Part shown: positions 34,374 through 43,742 of the stretch, in pieces | How positions within the stretch are numbered: position 1 is the first letter of the stretch | Layout: the number at the start of each line of letters is the position of its first letter | Assembly: GCF_010092985.1 (NCBI RefSeq) | Contig: NZ_CP048106.1 | Span: forward strand, 3,944,001-4,008,000 | Reading direction: 5' to 3' | Origin: Pontibacter pudoricolor | Lineage (GTDB): Bacteria; Bacteroidota; Bacteroidia; Cytophagales; Hymenobacteraceae | DNA: 64,000 nucleotides | The notes under the pieces: model-generated | What the model saw: only the letters and a program-made list of their open reading frames with translations | What the model was told of the DNA's origin: nothing | Database searches by the model: none | Translations under genes and position numbers: made by a program

Positions 34374-37300
34374 TTATCCTTCGGTAACTTTCTTGGTGTT
34401 ATCGGTTGGGTTCCGGTCAATGAGTTTGTTCATCGGGTCGATGCCAGCTTTTTCAGGCTTCTCGTTAACTATAAACTCAAACTTGTTTTCGCCGGCCTTT
34501 ACTTTGTGCTTCTTCATGTAAAGCGGTTTGTCCTGCCAGTTGCCATCTACTTTGCGGCGGGCAATTACGCCAACATCTACCCAATCGTTCATTTTGGCAG
34601 GTGTTTCGGTGCCCAGGCTGTCAGCGTATAGTTTCTTGGCATCTACAGTAAAGGTTACCTTATACTTGTTGTCAGCCAGCTTTTTGTAAGAAGCATCGGT
34701 GGTTTTGTTCTCGTACAGCGTAATCTTCTCAAACATGTCCGTCACCATATACTGCAGCGAGTCTGGGGTAGCTTCGCGGATATAACCCAGAAACTCAACA
34801 GAATTGGTATAAGGAGCCCGCTGGAACGCCACCTTCTGAATATACTTCTGCAGTGCCTTGTTCAAGTTCTCTTCGCCAATATAGTCAGCCAGCGCATACA
34901 TGATTACGCTGCCTTTACGGTAGTGGATATATCCCTGATTTTCTACTTTGTAGAGCGGCATTTCTTTTTTACGTTCTGTAGTACGGCCCAGCAAGTAAGA
35001 GTTAAGCTCATACTTTAGGAACTTGTTCATGCGCTCTTCGCCGTACTCATGCTTCATTACCATCAGGGCGCTGTACTGGCTCATCGTTTCCGACATCAGT
35101 ACCGACCCCTGCACATCGCCACCGATAACCTGGTGTGCCCACCACTGGTGCGCAATTTCGTGTGCGGTAACATAGAACGGGTAATCCACATCTTCCGGGT
35201 CGTCGTCATCCACGTCCGCTATAAACCCAATAGACTCTGAGTAAGGAATGGTGTTCGGGAAAGATTGTGCGAAGGTCTGGTAGCCCGGGAACTCCAGGAT
35301 GCGCACCTGTTTGTGCTGGTACGGGCTGAAATTCTCCGTAAAGTAATCCAGCGATTTCTTTACGGATTTGATCATGCGATCCAGGTTATACTCGTGGCCT
35401 CTGTGGTAGTAAATTTCGATGGCTACATCCTGTCCGTTTTTGCCTTTCCAGTGGTCTTTCTTTACCTGGTAATCTGCCGACAGGAAAGAGTAGAAGTTCA
35501 GGATCGGCGCATCCATTTTATAGTGGAAGTAGCGGCGGCCGTCTTTTGTCCATTCTTTCTGCAGGTAACCCGGCGCAATCGCAATCTGGCTTGGTATGGT
35601 GCTTACGGTAGTTTCGAAGTTTATCCAATCGGCTTCGTTACTAATGTAGGTGTTCATGCGGGCAACAGAATCGTTTACGTCGGCCATGCGTGGTTTAGGC
35701 TTCAGGCCATGTTCTTTACGCAGGTCATCATCGCTCAACTCTACACCCGAACGGTACCCGATCTTAGGTAAATATTCGCTGTTGATGAATGTGCCGTTGT
35801 AAACGATGCCGGTGTTAGAGCCATTGTTACGGAAGCCTTTTGTTTCATAGTGCAGGTCCAGGTTCAGGCGCATCGAATCGCCGGGCTGCATTGGTTTAGC
35901 CAACTTATAGATGCGGTAACCATATTCTTTGTCGTTCAGGGCAAGTTTAGCCGGCCGATCAAATTCCAGTTTCCGTACTTCAGCTTCATCCGAAACAGCA
36001 ACGTGTACCGAATCTATGGGTTGGTTGTGTGTGTTCTTGATCCAGAAATAACCTTTAAAGTCGAAAATGCGCTCTTCCGGGTAAATGTCTACGTTCAGGT
36101 TTACATCTGTAATGCGTGGCTGCGGTATGCCATCATACTTTTTGTAGGTCTTCTCATAATAAGCCTGGCGTTCTTCCTGGTCATCCGAAGTACGGTACTT
36201 GTTCAGGATGTTGGTGTTATAAAAGATAAATCCACCTGTGATCAGGAAAACGATTAGTCCGGCTGCAGTAACGAACAGAGTAGATTTTGTGAGTTGCATG
36301 CTAGCCAGTTTCAGGCGCCACTTCAGCATGTTTTCCGAACCACGCGACCACAGCATGTTGGCAACTATAGCCAGCAACAGGGCAAAGGCCGCCCAGTAAA
36401 TTTTATAAATGGTAAATGGCCACACAAAATGCCCGTAGCCGTTCATGGCCGAGTACGTAATTCCCGGATCGGAACTATAGGAGTATAGCGTGTGCTCGAA
36501 GCCCAGCTGGCCTTTAAAGATGTTGAGCAGGTAATACACCACCATCACAAAATGGCCGATGAACTTGTTGTTTACGATTACCTGCACCAGCATCGCCAGC
36601 ACGCACAACAGCAGGTAGTCTATCAGGTTAATGCCAAAAAGGCCCTGCAGGTACACATCGATCTCATACTTATAGTAGCCTTTAAACGTCTGGATGATGA
36701 TACCGCAGATCATGATCACGAACAGCAACACCACCTGCACCAGCATCAGGGCAGTCATTTTAGAAGCGAACGGCACCCAGTTTGGAATTGGCAGCGCATC
36801 GTAGATCTGGTTGATGCTGTTATCGCGCTCGCGCCACACCAGCTCGCCGGAATAAAACGTGATGATGATCAGGAAGAACAGCGCAAAGGTACCGTTCAGT
36901 ACCGTTACCACCTGCGAGGTAACCGGGAAGGTATTGGTATCATACATTTTACCAACCTGCGCCCCGGACACAAACAGGAAAATGATACCGGCGGTAACGA
37001 TAGCGATAAAGTAAACACTCCTGATAATGCCATTAAACTCCAGCTTGCTCAGCTTAAAATACTGCTTCAGGCTCAGGTTAAACGAAAAGCTCTGCGATAC
37101 TTTTGGCAGGTTCAGGCGCTCTGATGGCACAATCGCCCCTACGGCTTCGGCGCTGTTTTTACGACGGAACAATTTTATGCCGGTATTGGCAAACGAGAAA
37201 CTGAATTTATAGTAGCAGAACGCCAGCAGGCCCAAACCTATAGTTAGCCAAAGCCCACGGTTCAGGAGTACATATTCGCTGAAAGGCAGCATTAAGGTGT

Positions 37301-38006
37301 TTCGCTCAGCAGTGGTCCAGTAGCGTTGGGTCAGGTAAATGGCAGATGCGCCCAGCGGGTCGGTCAGGTTGGCAATAAACTCATTATCCAGGTCACTGGT
37401 AAGGCTGCTGGCAATGCCGTACATCACTAAAAAGATAACACCACCTACGTAAATAGAAAGTGCGCTGCGGGTAAGGGTGGCCAGTGTAAAGAAGATGGAA
37501 CCGGTAAGCAGCAGGTTGGGGATGATGATGGTTAAGTAAGGCTGTATGTACCAAAGCAGGTTGAACGGGCCAACCTTTTCAGGCTCCATCCATGGCATAA
37601 AAGTAGCGGCCATAGCGCCCAGCGCCACACCCGTAAACACAAACAGCGTAACCAGAAAAGAACCTGTAAAGCGGCCGAAAATATAACCGGCTTTTGAGAT
37701 GGGAGTAGTATAGTACAACGAATGGGTTTTGTGCTCAAAATCCCGGAAGATAGGCGTACCCATCATAGAACAGGTGATCAGCACACCAAACCAGCTCAGT
37801 AACGTTACGATCCAGTTGATCTGGTAAGGAGAATTGGCAAACACTTTTCCGCCGCTGGCATCGCCGATTATAACGCTGGCACCAAAAGCACCACCCAGCC
37901 CCAGCATAGCGAAAAAGGCCATCAGGAACAGGATGAAGAAATAGATATAAGTAGCCGGACGCTTCATCCGGTACTTGAGTTCGAATAAGAAGATCTCTTT
38001 GAACAT
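34374..38006 (-). CDS. ABC-2 permease fused to an M1-family aminopeptidase
   Basis: A 1,210-aa inner-membrane protein. Residues 1 to about 610 contain about a dozen membrane segments in two ABC-2-type permease sets. The C-terminal half is a gluzincin peptidase, with HEIAHQWW (His about 949 and 953) and a downstream SET Glu that is 19 residues after the second His rather than the 18 of classic M1 enzymes; a GAMEN motif is not obvious. Such permease/M1 fusions are known in Bacteroidota but their substrate is not. The ABC ATPase is encoded at 38439-39350 on the same strand, with a four-helix-bundle gene wedged between. A terminator follows. Confidence 0.9.
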   Translation of the reverse strand: MFKEIFLFELKYRMKRPATYIYFFILFLMAFFAMLGLGGAFGASVIIGDASGGKVFANSPYQINWIVTLLSWFGVLITCSMMGTPIFRDFEHKTHSLYYTTPISKAGYIFGRFTGSFLVTLFVFTGVALGAMAATFMPWMEPEKVGPFNLLWYIQPYLTIIIPNLLLTGSIFFTLATLTRSALSIYVGGVIFLVMYGIASSLTSDLDNEFIANLTDPLGASAIYLTQRYWTTAERNTLMLPFSEYVLLNRGLWLTIGLGLLAFCYYKFSFSFANTGIKLFRRKNSAEAVGAIVPSERLNLPKVSQSFSFNLSLKQYFKLSKLEFNGIIRSVYFIAIVTAGIIFLFVSGAQVGKMYDTNTFPVTSQVVTVLNGTFALFFLIIITFYSGELVWRERDNSINQIYDALPIPNWVPFASKMTALMLVQVVLLFVIMICGIIIQTFKGYYKYEIDVYLQGLFGINLIDYLLLCVLAMLVQVIVNNKFIGHFVMVVYYLLNIFKGQLGFEHTLYSYSSDPGITYSAMNGYGHFVWPFTIYKIYWAAFALLLAIVANMLWSRGSENMLKWRLKLASMQLTKSTLFVTAAGLIVFLITGGFIFYNTNILNKYRTSDDQEERQAYYEKTYKKYDGIPQPRITDVNLNVDIYPEERIFDFKGYFWIKNTHNQPIDSVHVAVSDEAEVRKLEFDRPAKLALNDKEYGYRIYKLAKPMQPGDSMRLNLDLHYETKGFRNNGSNTGIVYNGTFINSEYLPKIGYRSGVELSDDDLRKEHGLKPKPRMADVNDSVARMNTYISNEADWINFETTVSTIPSQIAIAPGYLQKEWTKDGRRYFHYKMDAPILNFYSFLSADYQVKKDHWKGKNGQDVAIEIYYHRGHEYNLDRMIKSVKKSLDYFTENFSPYQHKQVRILEFPGYQTFAQSFPNTIPYSESIGFIADVDDDDPEDVDYPFYVTAHEIAHQWWAHQVIGGDVQGSVLMSETMSQYSALMVMKHEYGEERMNKFLKYELNSYLLGRTTERKKEMPLYKVENQGYIHYRKGSVIMYALADYIGEENLNKALQKYIQKVAFQRAPYTNSVEFLGYIREATPDSLQYMVTDMFEKITLYENKTTDASYKKLADNKYKVTFTVDAKKLYADSLGTETPAKMNDWVDVGVIARRKVDGNWQDKPLYMKKHKVKAGENKFEFIVNEKPEKAGIDPMNKLIDRNPTDNTKKVTEG

Positions 38007-38035
38007 CTCTTTAATAATTAGGAATGATGAGTTAT

Positions 38036-38452
38036 TAATTATGAATTAATGTCTTGTGTCAAAATTTGTATGAATATGAAACAGAATGTGGTGGCTGATA
38101 AGTCATATGCCTTTGCGCTTCGCGTTGTTAAGTTGTATAAGCACCTGCGTTTTACTGAGCAGGAATTCATACTTTCAAAACAAGTGCTCAGGAGCGGAAC
38201 ATCGATCGGGGCTAATGTGGAGGAAGCCATTGCTGCCAGTTCCCGTGCCGATTTTGTAAACAAACTGAATATTGCTGCTAAAGAAACCCGCGAAACAATT
38301 TACTGGCTAAGACTACTAAAAGACAGTGAATTTATTTCAATCAAGTCTTTCGGATCAGTTTATCAGGATGCTACTGAACTTCAGAAAATCCTGAGCAGTA
38401 TTCTGCTAACCACTAAAGCCATTCATAATTCATAATTTCTAATTCATAATTA
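38036..38452. mobile_element. Inserted cassette flanked by 13-bp inverted repeats
   Basis: TAATTATGAATTA (38036-38048) and its exact complement TAATTCATAATTA (38440-38452) bracket the plus-strand four-helix-bundle gene. The cassette separates two minus-strand genes that should form one transporter operon. The right repeat supplies the last codons and stop of the ABC ATPase gene, as would be expected after an insertion. No transposase is present. Confidence 0.5.
38049..38435 (+). CDS. Four-helix-bundle protein (23S rRNA intervening-sequence type)
   Basis: 128-aa helical protein of the S23/IVP family, first known from intervening sequences of 23S rRNA and now found as stand-alone genes. Diagnostic stretches are SYAFALRVVKLYKHL, ILSKQVLRSGTSIGANVEEA and NIAAKETRETIYWLRLL. 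The function is unknown. An internal Met (38070) could also be the start. It is transcribed against the flanking ABC genes and ends just before the 3' repeat of the cassette, consistent with a recent insertion. Confidence 0.9.
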   Translation: MSCVKICMNMKQNVVADKSYAFALRVVKLYKHLRFTEQEFILSKQVLRSGTSIGANVEEAIAASSRADFVNKLNIAAKETRETIYWLRLLKDSEFISIKSFGSVYQDATELQKILSSILLTTKAIHNS

Positions 38453-39350
38453 CTTCAGCAGGCTCAGTGCGCCCGCCTTTGGTAGCTTCATGTATTCTGC
38501 TGAAGTACACGTCTTCCAGGTCTGCGTTAACCGGTTCGAAGTCGATACCAGGCTGCGCATCGCTGAGCACATGGATAATGGTTTTGCCGGCAAACAGGCG
38601 CGATGAGATCACATCGTACTGTTGCTGGTGCGCAGCCAGTTCTGATTTATGGATGAACTTGCGCCAGATACGGCCGTTCAGGCTATTAATCACTTCCAGC
38701 GGGTCGCCCGTTAGCAGCACTTCGCCTTTGTTGATGATGGCAAAGTTGCGGCACAGGTCGGTTACGTCTTCCACGATGTGTGTAGAAAGGATAACGATGA
38801 TATTTTCCCCGATCTCGCTAAGTAAATTATGGAAACGGTTGCGCTCTGCAGGGTCCAGACCGGCGGTTGGCTCATCCACTATAATCAACTGCGGGTTTCC
38901 CAACAGGGCCTGCGCAATACCAAAACGCTGCTTCATGCCACCGGAGTAGCCGCCCAGGTTTTTCTTGCGCACATCGTACAGGTTGGTTTGCTGCAGCAAC
39001 GCGGCCACTACTCCCCTGCGTTCTTTATTATCACTGATGCCTTTTAATACAGCAAAGTGGTCCAGCATTTCTTCAGCGCTTACCTTCGGGTAAACTCCGA
39101 ACTCCTGTGGCAGGTAACCCAGCACTTTGCGCATTTCTTCTTTCTGGCGCAGCACATCCAGGTCGCCCAGCATAATGCTGCCGGTGTCGGCTTCCTGCAG
39201 CGTGGCTATAGTTCGCATAAGCGATGATTTGCCGGCGCCGTTGGGCCCAAGCAAGCCAAACATTCCCTTCGGGATGGTCAGGTTAATGTTTTTAAGCGCC
39301 TGGGTGCCATTAGGGTAGGTTTTGGACAGATTCTGTATGACAAGTTCCAT
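38439..39350 (-). CDS. ABC transporter ATP-binding protein
   Basis: 303-aa nucleotide-binding subunit of an ABC-2-type exporter, expected to work with the permease-peptidase fusion at 34374-38006. Walker A is GPNGAGKSS (about residues 35-43), the signature is YSGGMKQR, Walker B is LIIVDEPTAGLDP and the switch His is in STHIVED. A C-terminal regulatory extension follows. The last codons lie within the inverted repeat of the inserted cassette, so the original C-terminus may have been altered slightly. Confidence 0.95.
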   Translation of the reverse strand: MELVIQNLSKTYPNGTQALKNINLTIPKGMFGLLGPNGAGKSSLMRTIATLQEADTGSIMLGDLDVLRQKEEMRKVLGYLPQEFGVYPKVSAEEMLDHFAVLKGISDNKERRGVVAALLQQTNLYDVRKKNLGGYSGGMKQRFGIAQALLGNPQLIIVDEPTAGLDPAERNRFHNLLSEIGENIIVILSTHIVEDVTDLCRNFAIINKGEVLLTGDPLEVINSLNGRIWRKFIHKSELAAHQQQYDVISSRLFAGKTIIHVLSDAQPGIDFEPVNADLEDVYFSRIHEATKGGRTEPAEVIMN

Positions 39351-39675
39351 AGTTGTATTTTATACTTGATTTTTTCGGTTTCCAGAGATAACTATAACTA
39401 AAGAAAATCAAACTATATTTCCATTCAAAATAAACTATACAAACCTGCTCTTTTTCACGACCAACCTGAGTTATAGTTGTTTAAGCCGCGGGTGTACCTG
39501 TGGTTATCATTGTTTGGGGCACTTAGCAGTAGTTTATAGTTTGCATTCAGGAAAACTACCTGTGCTATAGTTGCTCATCTGCCTGCTTACTGCGTTCTTG
39601 CATACTCCTGCTATTTTAGCTGCAACCTAACGTAACAATTATTACTTTTGCGCTATATACTTACAAAAAACGATT
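39351..39675. promoter_or_regulatory. Divergent promoter region, ATPase gene and aspS
   Basis: About 325 bases between divergent genes, with several TATAGTT forms but no R1-R5 repeats. TACTTTTG (39643-39650) fits the -7 box for aspS; no clear TTG lies at the preferred distance. Confidence 0.45.
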
Positions 39676-41445
39676 ATGCTCCGAACTCATACTTGCGGCG
39701 AACTACGAATAGATAATGTAGGCGAGGAAGTTATCCTGGCTGGCTGGGTACAGCGCCTGCGCGACAAAGGCGGAATGCTCTGGATTGACCTGCGCGACCG
39801 CTATGGTATCACCCAGCTTAGCTTTGAAGAAGGCATGACGCCGGAAGCGCTGCTGAACCAGGCACGCAGCCTGGGCCGTGAATTTGTGATCAGAGTGGTA
39901 GGTAAAGTAATCGAGCGCGAATCTAAAAACGATAAAATTCCTACCGGTGCAATAGAGCTGAAAGTGACCAAGCTTGAAATACTCAACGCAGCCAAGTTGC
40001 CACCTTTCATGATCGAAGATGAGACGGATGGGGGAGACGATCTGCGCATGAAATACCGTTACCTGGACCTGCGTCGTAACCCGGTGCGTCGTAACCTGGA
40101 GCTGCGCCACCGCGTGATGCGCGAGACCCGCAATTACCTGGACGGACATTACTTTATCGAAGTAGAAACGCCTGTTCTGATCAAATCTACGCCGGAAGGT
40201 GCACGCGATTTTGTGGTGCCAAGCCGCATGAACCCGGGAGAATTCTACGCCCTGCCACAGTCGCCGCAAACGTTTAAGCAGCTGCTGATGGTATCTGGTT
40301 TCGATAAGTATTACCAGATCGTGAAATGCTTTAGAGATGAAGATTTACGTGCCGACCGTCAGCCGGAATTTACCCAGATAGACTGCGAACTTTCTTTCGT
40401 GACCCAGGAAGATATCCTGAATACGTTTGAAGGTTTGATTCACCACCTGTTCCAGAAAGTAAAAGGCATTGACCTGCCGAAACTACCACGCATGACCTAT
40501 GCCGATGCGATGCGCCTGTATGGTTCTGATAAGCCGGACACCCGTTTCGGGATGCAGTTTGTGGAGCTGAATAACCTGGTAAAAAACAAAGGCTTTAAGG
40601 TGTTTGATGATGCCGAACTTATAGTTGGTATTAATGCCACTGGCGCTGCCAGCTACACCCGTAAGCAACTCGATGAGCTGACTGACTTTGTAAAGCGTCC
40701 GCAAATCGGGGCGACCGGCCTGGTGTATGCCCGTGTGAATGAAGATGGCTCTGTTAAATCATCGGTTGATAAATTCTACTCGCCGGATGACCTGGCAGAG
40801 TGGGCTGCAGCCTTTAACGCTAAACCTGGCGACCTGTTACTAGTATTGGCCGGCGGTAAAGACAAAACCCGTAAAGCCCTGAATGAGCTGCGCCTGGAAA
40901 TGGGAACCCGGCTTGGCTTACGCAATAAAGATACATTCTCTGCTCTGTGGGTAGTTGACTTTCCGCTACTGGAGTGGGACGAGGAAGCCGGTCGTTTCCA
41001 TGCCATGCACCATCCGTTCACGTCGCCTAAGCCAGAAGACCTGGAACTGATCGATGACCGCCCAAGCGATATCCGGGCAAATGCGTACGACATGGTTATT
41101 AATGGCGTAGAAGTGGGCGGTGGCTCTATCCGTATCCACGACCGCCGCTTGCAGGAGCAAATGTTCCGTTTATTAGGATTCTCTAACGACGAAGCAAAAG
41201 CGCAGTTTGGGTTCCTGATGGAGGCATTTGAGTACGGTGCGCCGCCGCACGGTGGTATCGCCTTCGGCTTCGACAGACTTTGCTCTATCTTCGGTGGCTC
41301 CGATTCCATCCGCGATTACATTGCCTTCCCGAAAAACAACTCCGGCCGTGATGTGATGATCGATGCACCATCGCCAATTTCGGATGCACAGTTGGATGAG
41401 CTGCACATTAAAATGAAAAACATAGCTGCTCCTGAAAAGAAGTAG
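39676..41445 (+). CDS. aspS: Aspartyl-tRNA synthetase
   Basis: Class II synthetase that charges tRNA-Asp. The N-terminal OB-fold anticodon domain ([24 protein letters not shown]) is followed by the catalytic domain with class II motif 2 ([23 protein letters not shown]) and motif 3 ([16 protein letters not shown]), and by the GAD insert typical of bacterial-type enzymes. 589 aa is the bacterial-type length. Whether it is discriminating or also charges tRNA-Asn cannot be told here. It is followed by a terminator and the largest repeat cluster. Confidence 0.97.
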   Translation: MLRTHTCGELRIDNVGEEVILAGWVQRLRDKGGMLWIDLRDRYGITQLSFEEGMTPEALLNQARSLGREFVIRVVGKVIERESKNDKIPTGAIELKVTKLEILNAAKLPPFMIEDETDGGDDLRMKYRYLDLRRNPVRRNLELRHRVMRETRNYLDGHYFIEVETPVLIKSTPEGARDFVVPSRMNPGEFYALPQSPQTFKQLLMVSGFDKYYQIVKCFRDEDLRADRQPEFTQIDCELSFVTQEDILNTFEGLIHHLFQKVKGIDLPKLPRMTYADAMRLYGSDKPDTRFGMQFVELNNLVKNKGFKVFDDAELIVGINATGAASYTRKQLDELTDFVKRPQIGATGLVYARVNEDGSVKSSVDKFYSPDDLAEWAAAFNAKPGDLLLVLAGGKDKTRKALNELRLEMGTRLGLRNKDTFSALWVVDFPLLEWDEEAGRFHAMHHPFTSPKPEDLELIDDRPSDIRANAYDMVINGVEVGGGSIRIHDRRLQEQMFRLLGFSNDEAKAQFGFLMEAFEYGAPPHGGIAFGFDRLCSIFGGSDSIRDYIAFPKNNSGRDVMIDAPSPISDAQLDELHIKMKNIAAPEKK

Positions 41446-41462
41446 CCATTATGAACTATAAG

Positions 41463-41498
41463 AAAAGCCTGTAGCAGCCATGTTACAGGCTTTTTTGT
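41463..41498 (+). terminator. Intrinsic terminator after aspS
   Basis: An 11-bp stem (AAAAGCCTGTA at 41463-41473; complement 41484-41494) and a T-run. Confidence 0.88.
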
Positions 41499-41623
41499 TT
41501 ACCTGAACCGGGATTTAAATTGCCTCACCCCAGCCCTCTTTTTTTGAAAAGGCCCCTGCCCCCAAAACAGGGGAGAGTTTAAGGAGGAGCTATAGTTGGT
41601 TTAGAGTTCTATAGTTAGGTAGC

Positions 41624-41701
41624 GCTGGCGCGAGCGTTCTCGCTCGTATCTTACGATGGCGTTGTGTCTCCAGACGCAACTGGCCCGGCAGGGGCAGGCA
41701 T
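41624..41701 (+). repeat. R2 tandem-hairpin repeat, copy 3
   Basis: GCTGGCGCGAGCGTTCTCGC then a second hairpin GTTGTGTC/GACGCAAC (loop TCCA, one T-G pair) and the GGCCCGGCAGGGGCAGGC end. It is nearly identical to copy 2 in opposite orientation. Confidence 0.8.
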
Positions 41702-41870
41702 TGTCTAAACCGGGATTAATGGAGATTTAAGGGATTTCTGGGATAAAGGTGATTGGTATAGTTGCAGATATAGTTCTATAGTTGGCGTTTTACCCCTTCC
41801 CAGCCTTCCCCTAACAACAGGGAAAGGAGCTTTCGAGTTGTGGCTATAGTTTAGTTTCTTGTTTTATAGT

Positions 41871-41914
41871 TCCCGTTTGTCATCCCCCTCGCCCCCTTCG
41901 AAGGGGACTTTCTG
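41871..41914 (+). repeat. R4 GC-rich palindromic repeat, copy 3
   Basis: CCCGTTTGTCATCCCCCTCG followed by CCCCCTTCGAAGGGGACTTTC. The centre CCCCTTCGAAGGGG is a perfect palindrome. Confidence 0.75.
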
Positions 41915-41983
41915 CTGCAGCTTCCCTAACTGTCATTTCGACCAGCGGGAGAAATCTTAATGAGCTATTATTACTTATCATGA

Positions 41984-42350
41984 GCAGGACAGGTTTACCT
42001 GTCCCTGCGGAACTACCACCACGATAAAGCGATGCAACTATAGCTGTTCACTCAACTATAATTTAGCTATCGAGCTGATCGCAGTCTTTGGGTTGAGCGC
42101 CTTTGCTTTGTTGCGGTGCCGTCAGGCAACCCGAGGAACGAGGGTAGCAAGAAAGCAGCAGCGCGATGCCCTTATCTAGGGCCCCTACCCCCAAGACGGG
42201 GCCTCCCGGCCGTGAGGGCACCAAAGCTGAATTGAAACGATAGGTAAGTAAAGCTCCCAGGATTGGAAGTAACTATAGAAGAAAAGGCTTGGTTTGAAAA
42301 GTAGAGTAGCAAACTATAGAACCCAGATTTCTCCTAACGTCGAAATGACA
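41984..42350 (+). repeat. R1 long dispersed repeat, copy C
   Basis: Same arrangement as copies A and B. The 5' palindrome is degenerate (GGACAGGTTTACCTGTCC, 41987-42004) but still pairs; the core (about 42070-42230) is almost identical to copy A. The end motif TCGAAATGACA is at about 42340-42350. Confidence 0.85.
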
Positions 42351-42491
42351 ATAATGTAGATACTATACGACGTTTAGCTCCTTCACAGCTGCGCTGGTTC
42401 TCTCCGACTCTCATCTCAAGAATGTTCGAAATGACAGAGTAAGAAATAAGAACCCGCTATTGCATAAGGTAGCAAAAAACACAAAAAAACA

Positions 42492-43471
42492 CTATACCAA
42501 CCCTAACAACTCATGTGCTGCGGCAAACGCTGACTTCTGACCAGTCTTAACTTGTTCAGTTATAGTTGGAAGCTGCTCCCTTACCTGCTGATGCGCATAG
42601 AAATTCTCTTCCAGGCCCTGGCGTATCGCTTCGTACATCCACTGCAGGTTTTGGTCGCGGCGTTTTTTCTCGAAGTAACCGTTTTCCTGTGTTAGCTGCA
42701 GGTAGTCGGTTATAGTTTGCCAGATGGTGTCTAAGCCTGTTTGTTGCAGGGCGGAGCAGGTGGATACTTTGGGTAACCAACCGGAGGCACTCATGGGTAG
42801 AGGTGCAGGGCATTCTGGTATTCGGCGCGGGCGGATTTGGCTTTGCCGGCGTTGGATCCGTCGGCTTTGGTAATGGCGATAGCGTCAGCCATTTCCATGA
42901 TGCCGCGCTTGATGCCCTGCAACTCATCACCGGCGCCGGCCAGCATCAGCAGCAGAAAGAAGTCAACCATGGCATGCACGGCTGTTTCAGATTGGCCAAC
43001 ACCCACAGTTTCTACTATAATGGCATCAAAACCAGCCGCTTCGCATAGAATTATAGTTTCGCGGGTGCTCTTGGTTACGCCTCCCAACGACTTGCCTGCC
43101 GGTGAAGGACGGATAAAGGCATTCGGATTAACGGACAACGACTCCATGCGGGTTTTATCACCTAAAATACTACCGCCGGTACGCTGGCTGGTAGGGTCTA
43201 TGGCTAACACGGCCAGTTTTTTACCGGCATGCTCAATTACATAGTTTCCAAAGGCTTCTATAAACGTACTTTTACCCACTCCGGGCACACCTGTAATTCC
43301 TAGTCGTACTGCATTTCCGGCATGGGGCAATACCCTGGCAATTACTTCCTGGGCAAGTTCCTGGTCTTGTGGGAGCTTACTTTCTATTAACGTAATGGCA
43401 CGGCTCAACAGCACGCGGTCTCCGTTCAGGATGCCGTTTACATAGATATCAGCAGAAAATCGTTTGGCCAT
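42492..43471 (-). CDS. meaB: MeaB-type GTPase, split by a frameshift
   Basis: Chaperone GTPase that protects methylmalonyl-CoA mutase and gates its cofactor. The 5' part (43471 to 42791) carries the P-loop GVPGVGKST, the following switch regions and the G4 motif TKAD; it stops after LHLYP. The 3' part (42794 to 42492) is in another frame, overlaps by ATGA and continues with [17 protein letters not shown], which holds the G5 motif SAL, then the helical C-terminal arm. Joined length would be about 326 aa, normal for MeaB. One missing base near CTACCCATGAG explains it. The choices are a mutation, a sequencing error or two coupled polypeptides; splitting before G5 makes separate function doubtful. 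Its partners mutA/mutB are at 50928-55967. Confidence 0.85.
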
Positions 43472-43742
43472 AGGTTATAGTTTAAAGCTGCCGCCTTGCT
43501 ATACAAAGTTAACAGAATGTGTGGTACATCATACCCATAGCCTGAAGCCCGCTATAAATTCTTATTACACTATAATTTAGCGTTACTATATTCTGATATT
43601 CAGGAAAAAAACTGAAATTGCGGACGGGTGTATAAAGTGGCCAAGCTAAGAGCTTAATTTATAGTTGTTTTCTGTTTCAGAATGTGGTTGGCAGCCTATA
43701 TACCGCATTATCAACATTCATTAAATATTATCTGACCGTTTT

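Larger units (their letters stand above)
41499..42491. repeat. Intergenic repeat cluster 4 (convergent genes)
   Basis: Nearly 1 kb without a gene between aspS and the convergent meaB. It contains, in order, R2 copy 3, an R5-like unit (about 41790-41835, close to the one at 10630), R4 copy 3, a TGTCATTTCGA motif, R1 copy C and two further TCGAAATGACA ends. CTATAG motifs are dense. Confidence 0.85.

Noticed and set aside
10418..42491. Insertion sequences or prophage in the repeat clusters
   Set aside because: No transposase, integrase or phage protein frames are present; the clusters contain only short non-coding repeats.
42785..42800. Programmed frameshift in meaB
   Set aside because: No slippery heptamer at the junction (CTACCCATGAG), unlike the lipoprotein gene; a deletion or sequencing error is simpler.
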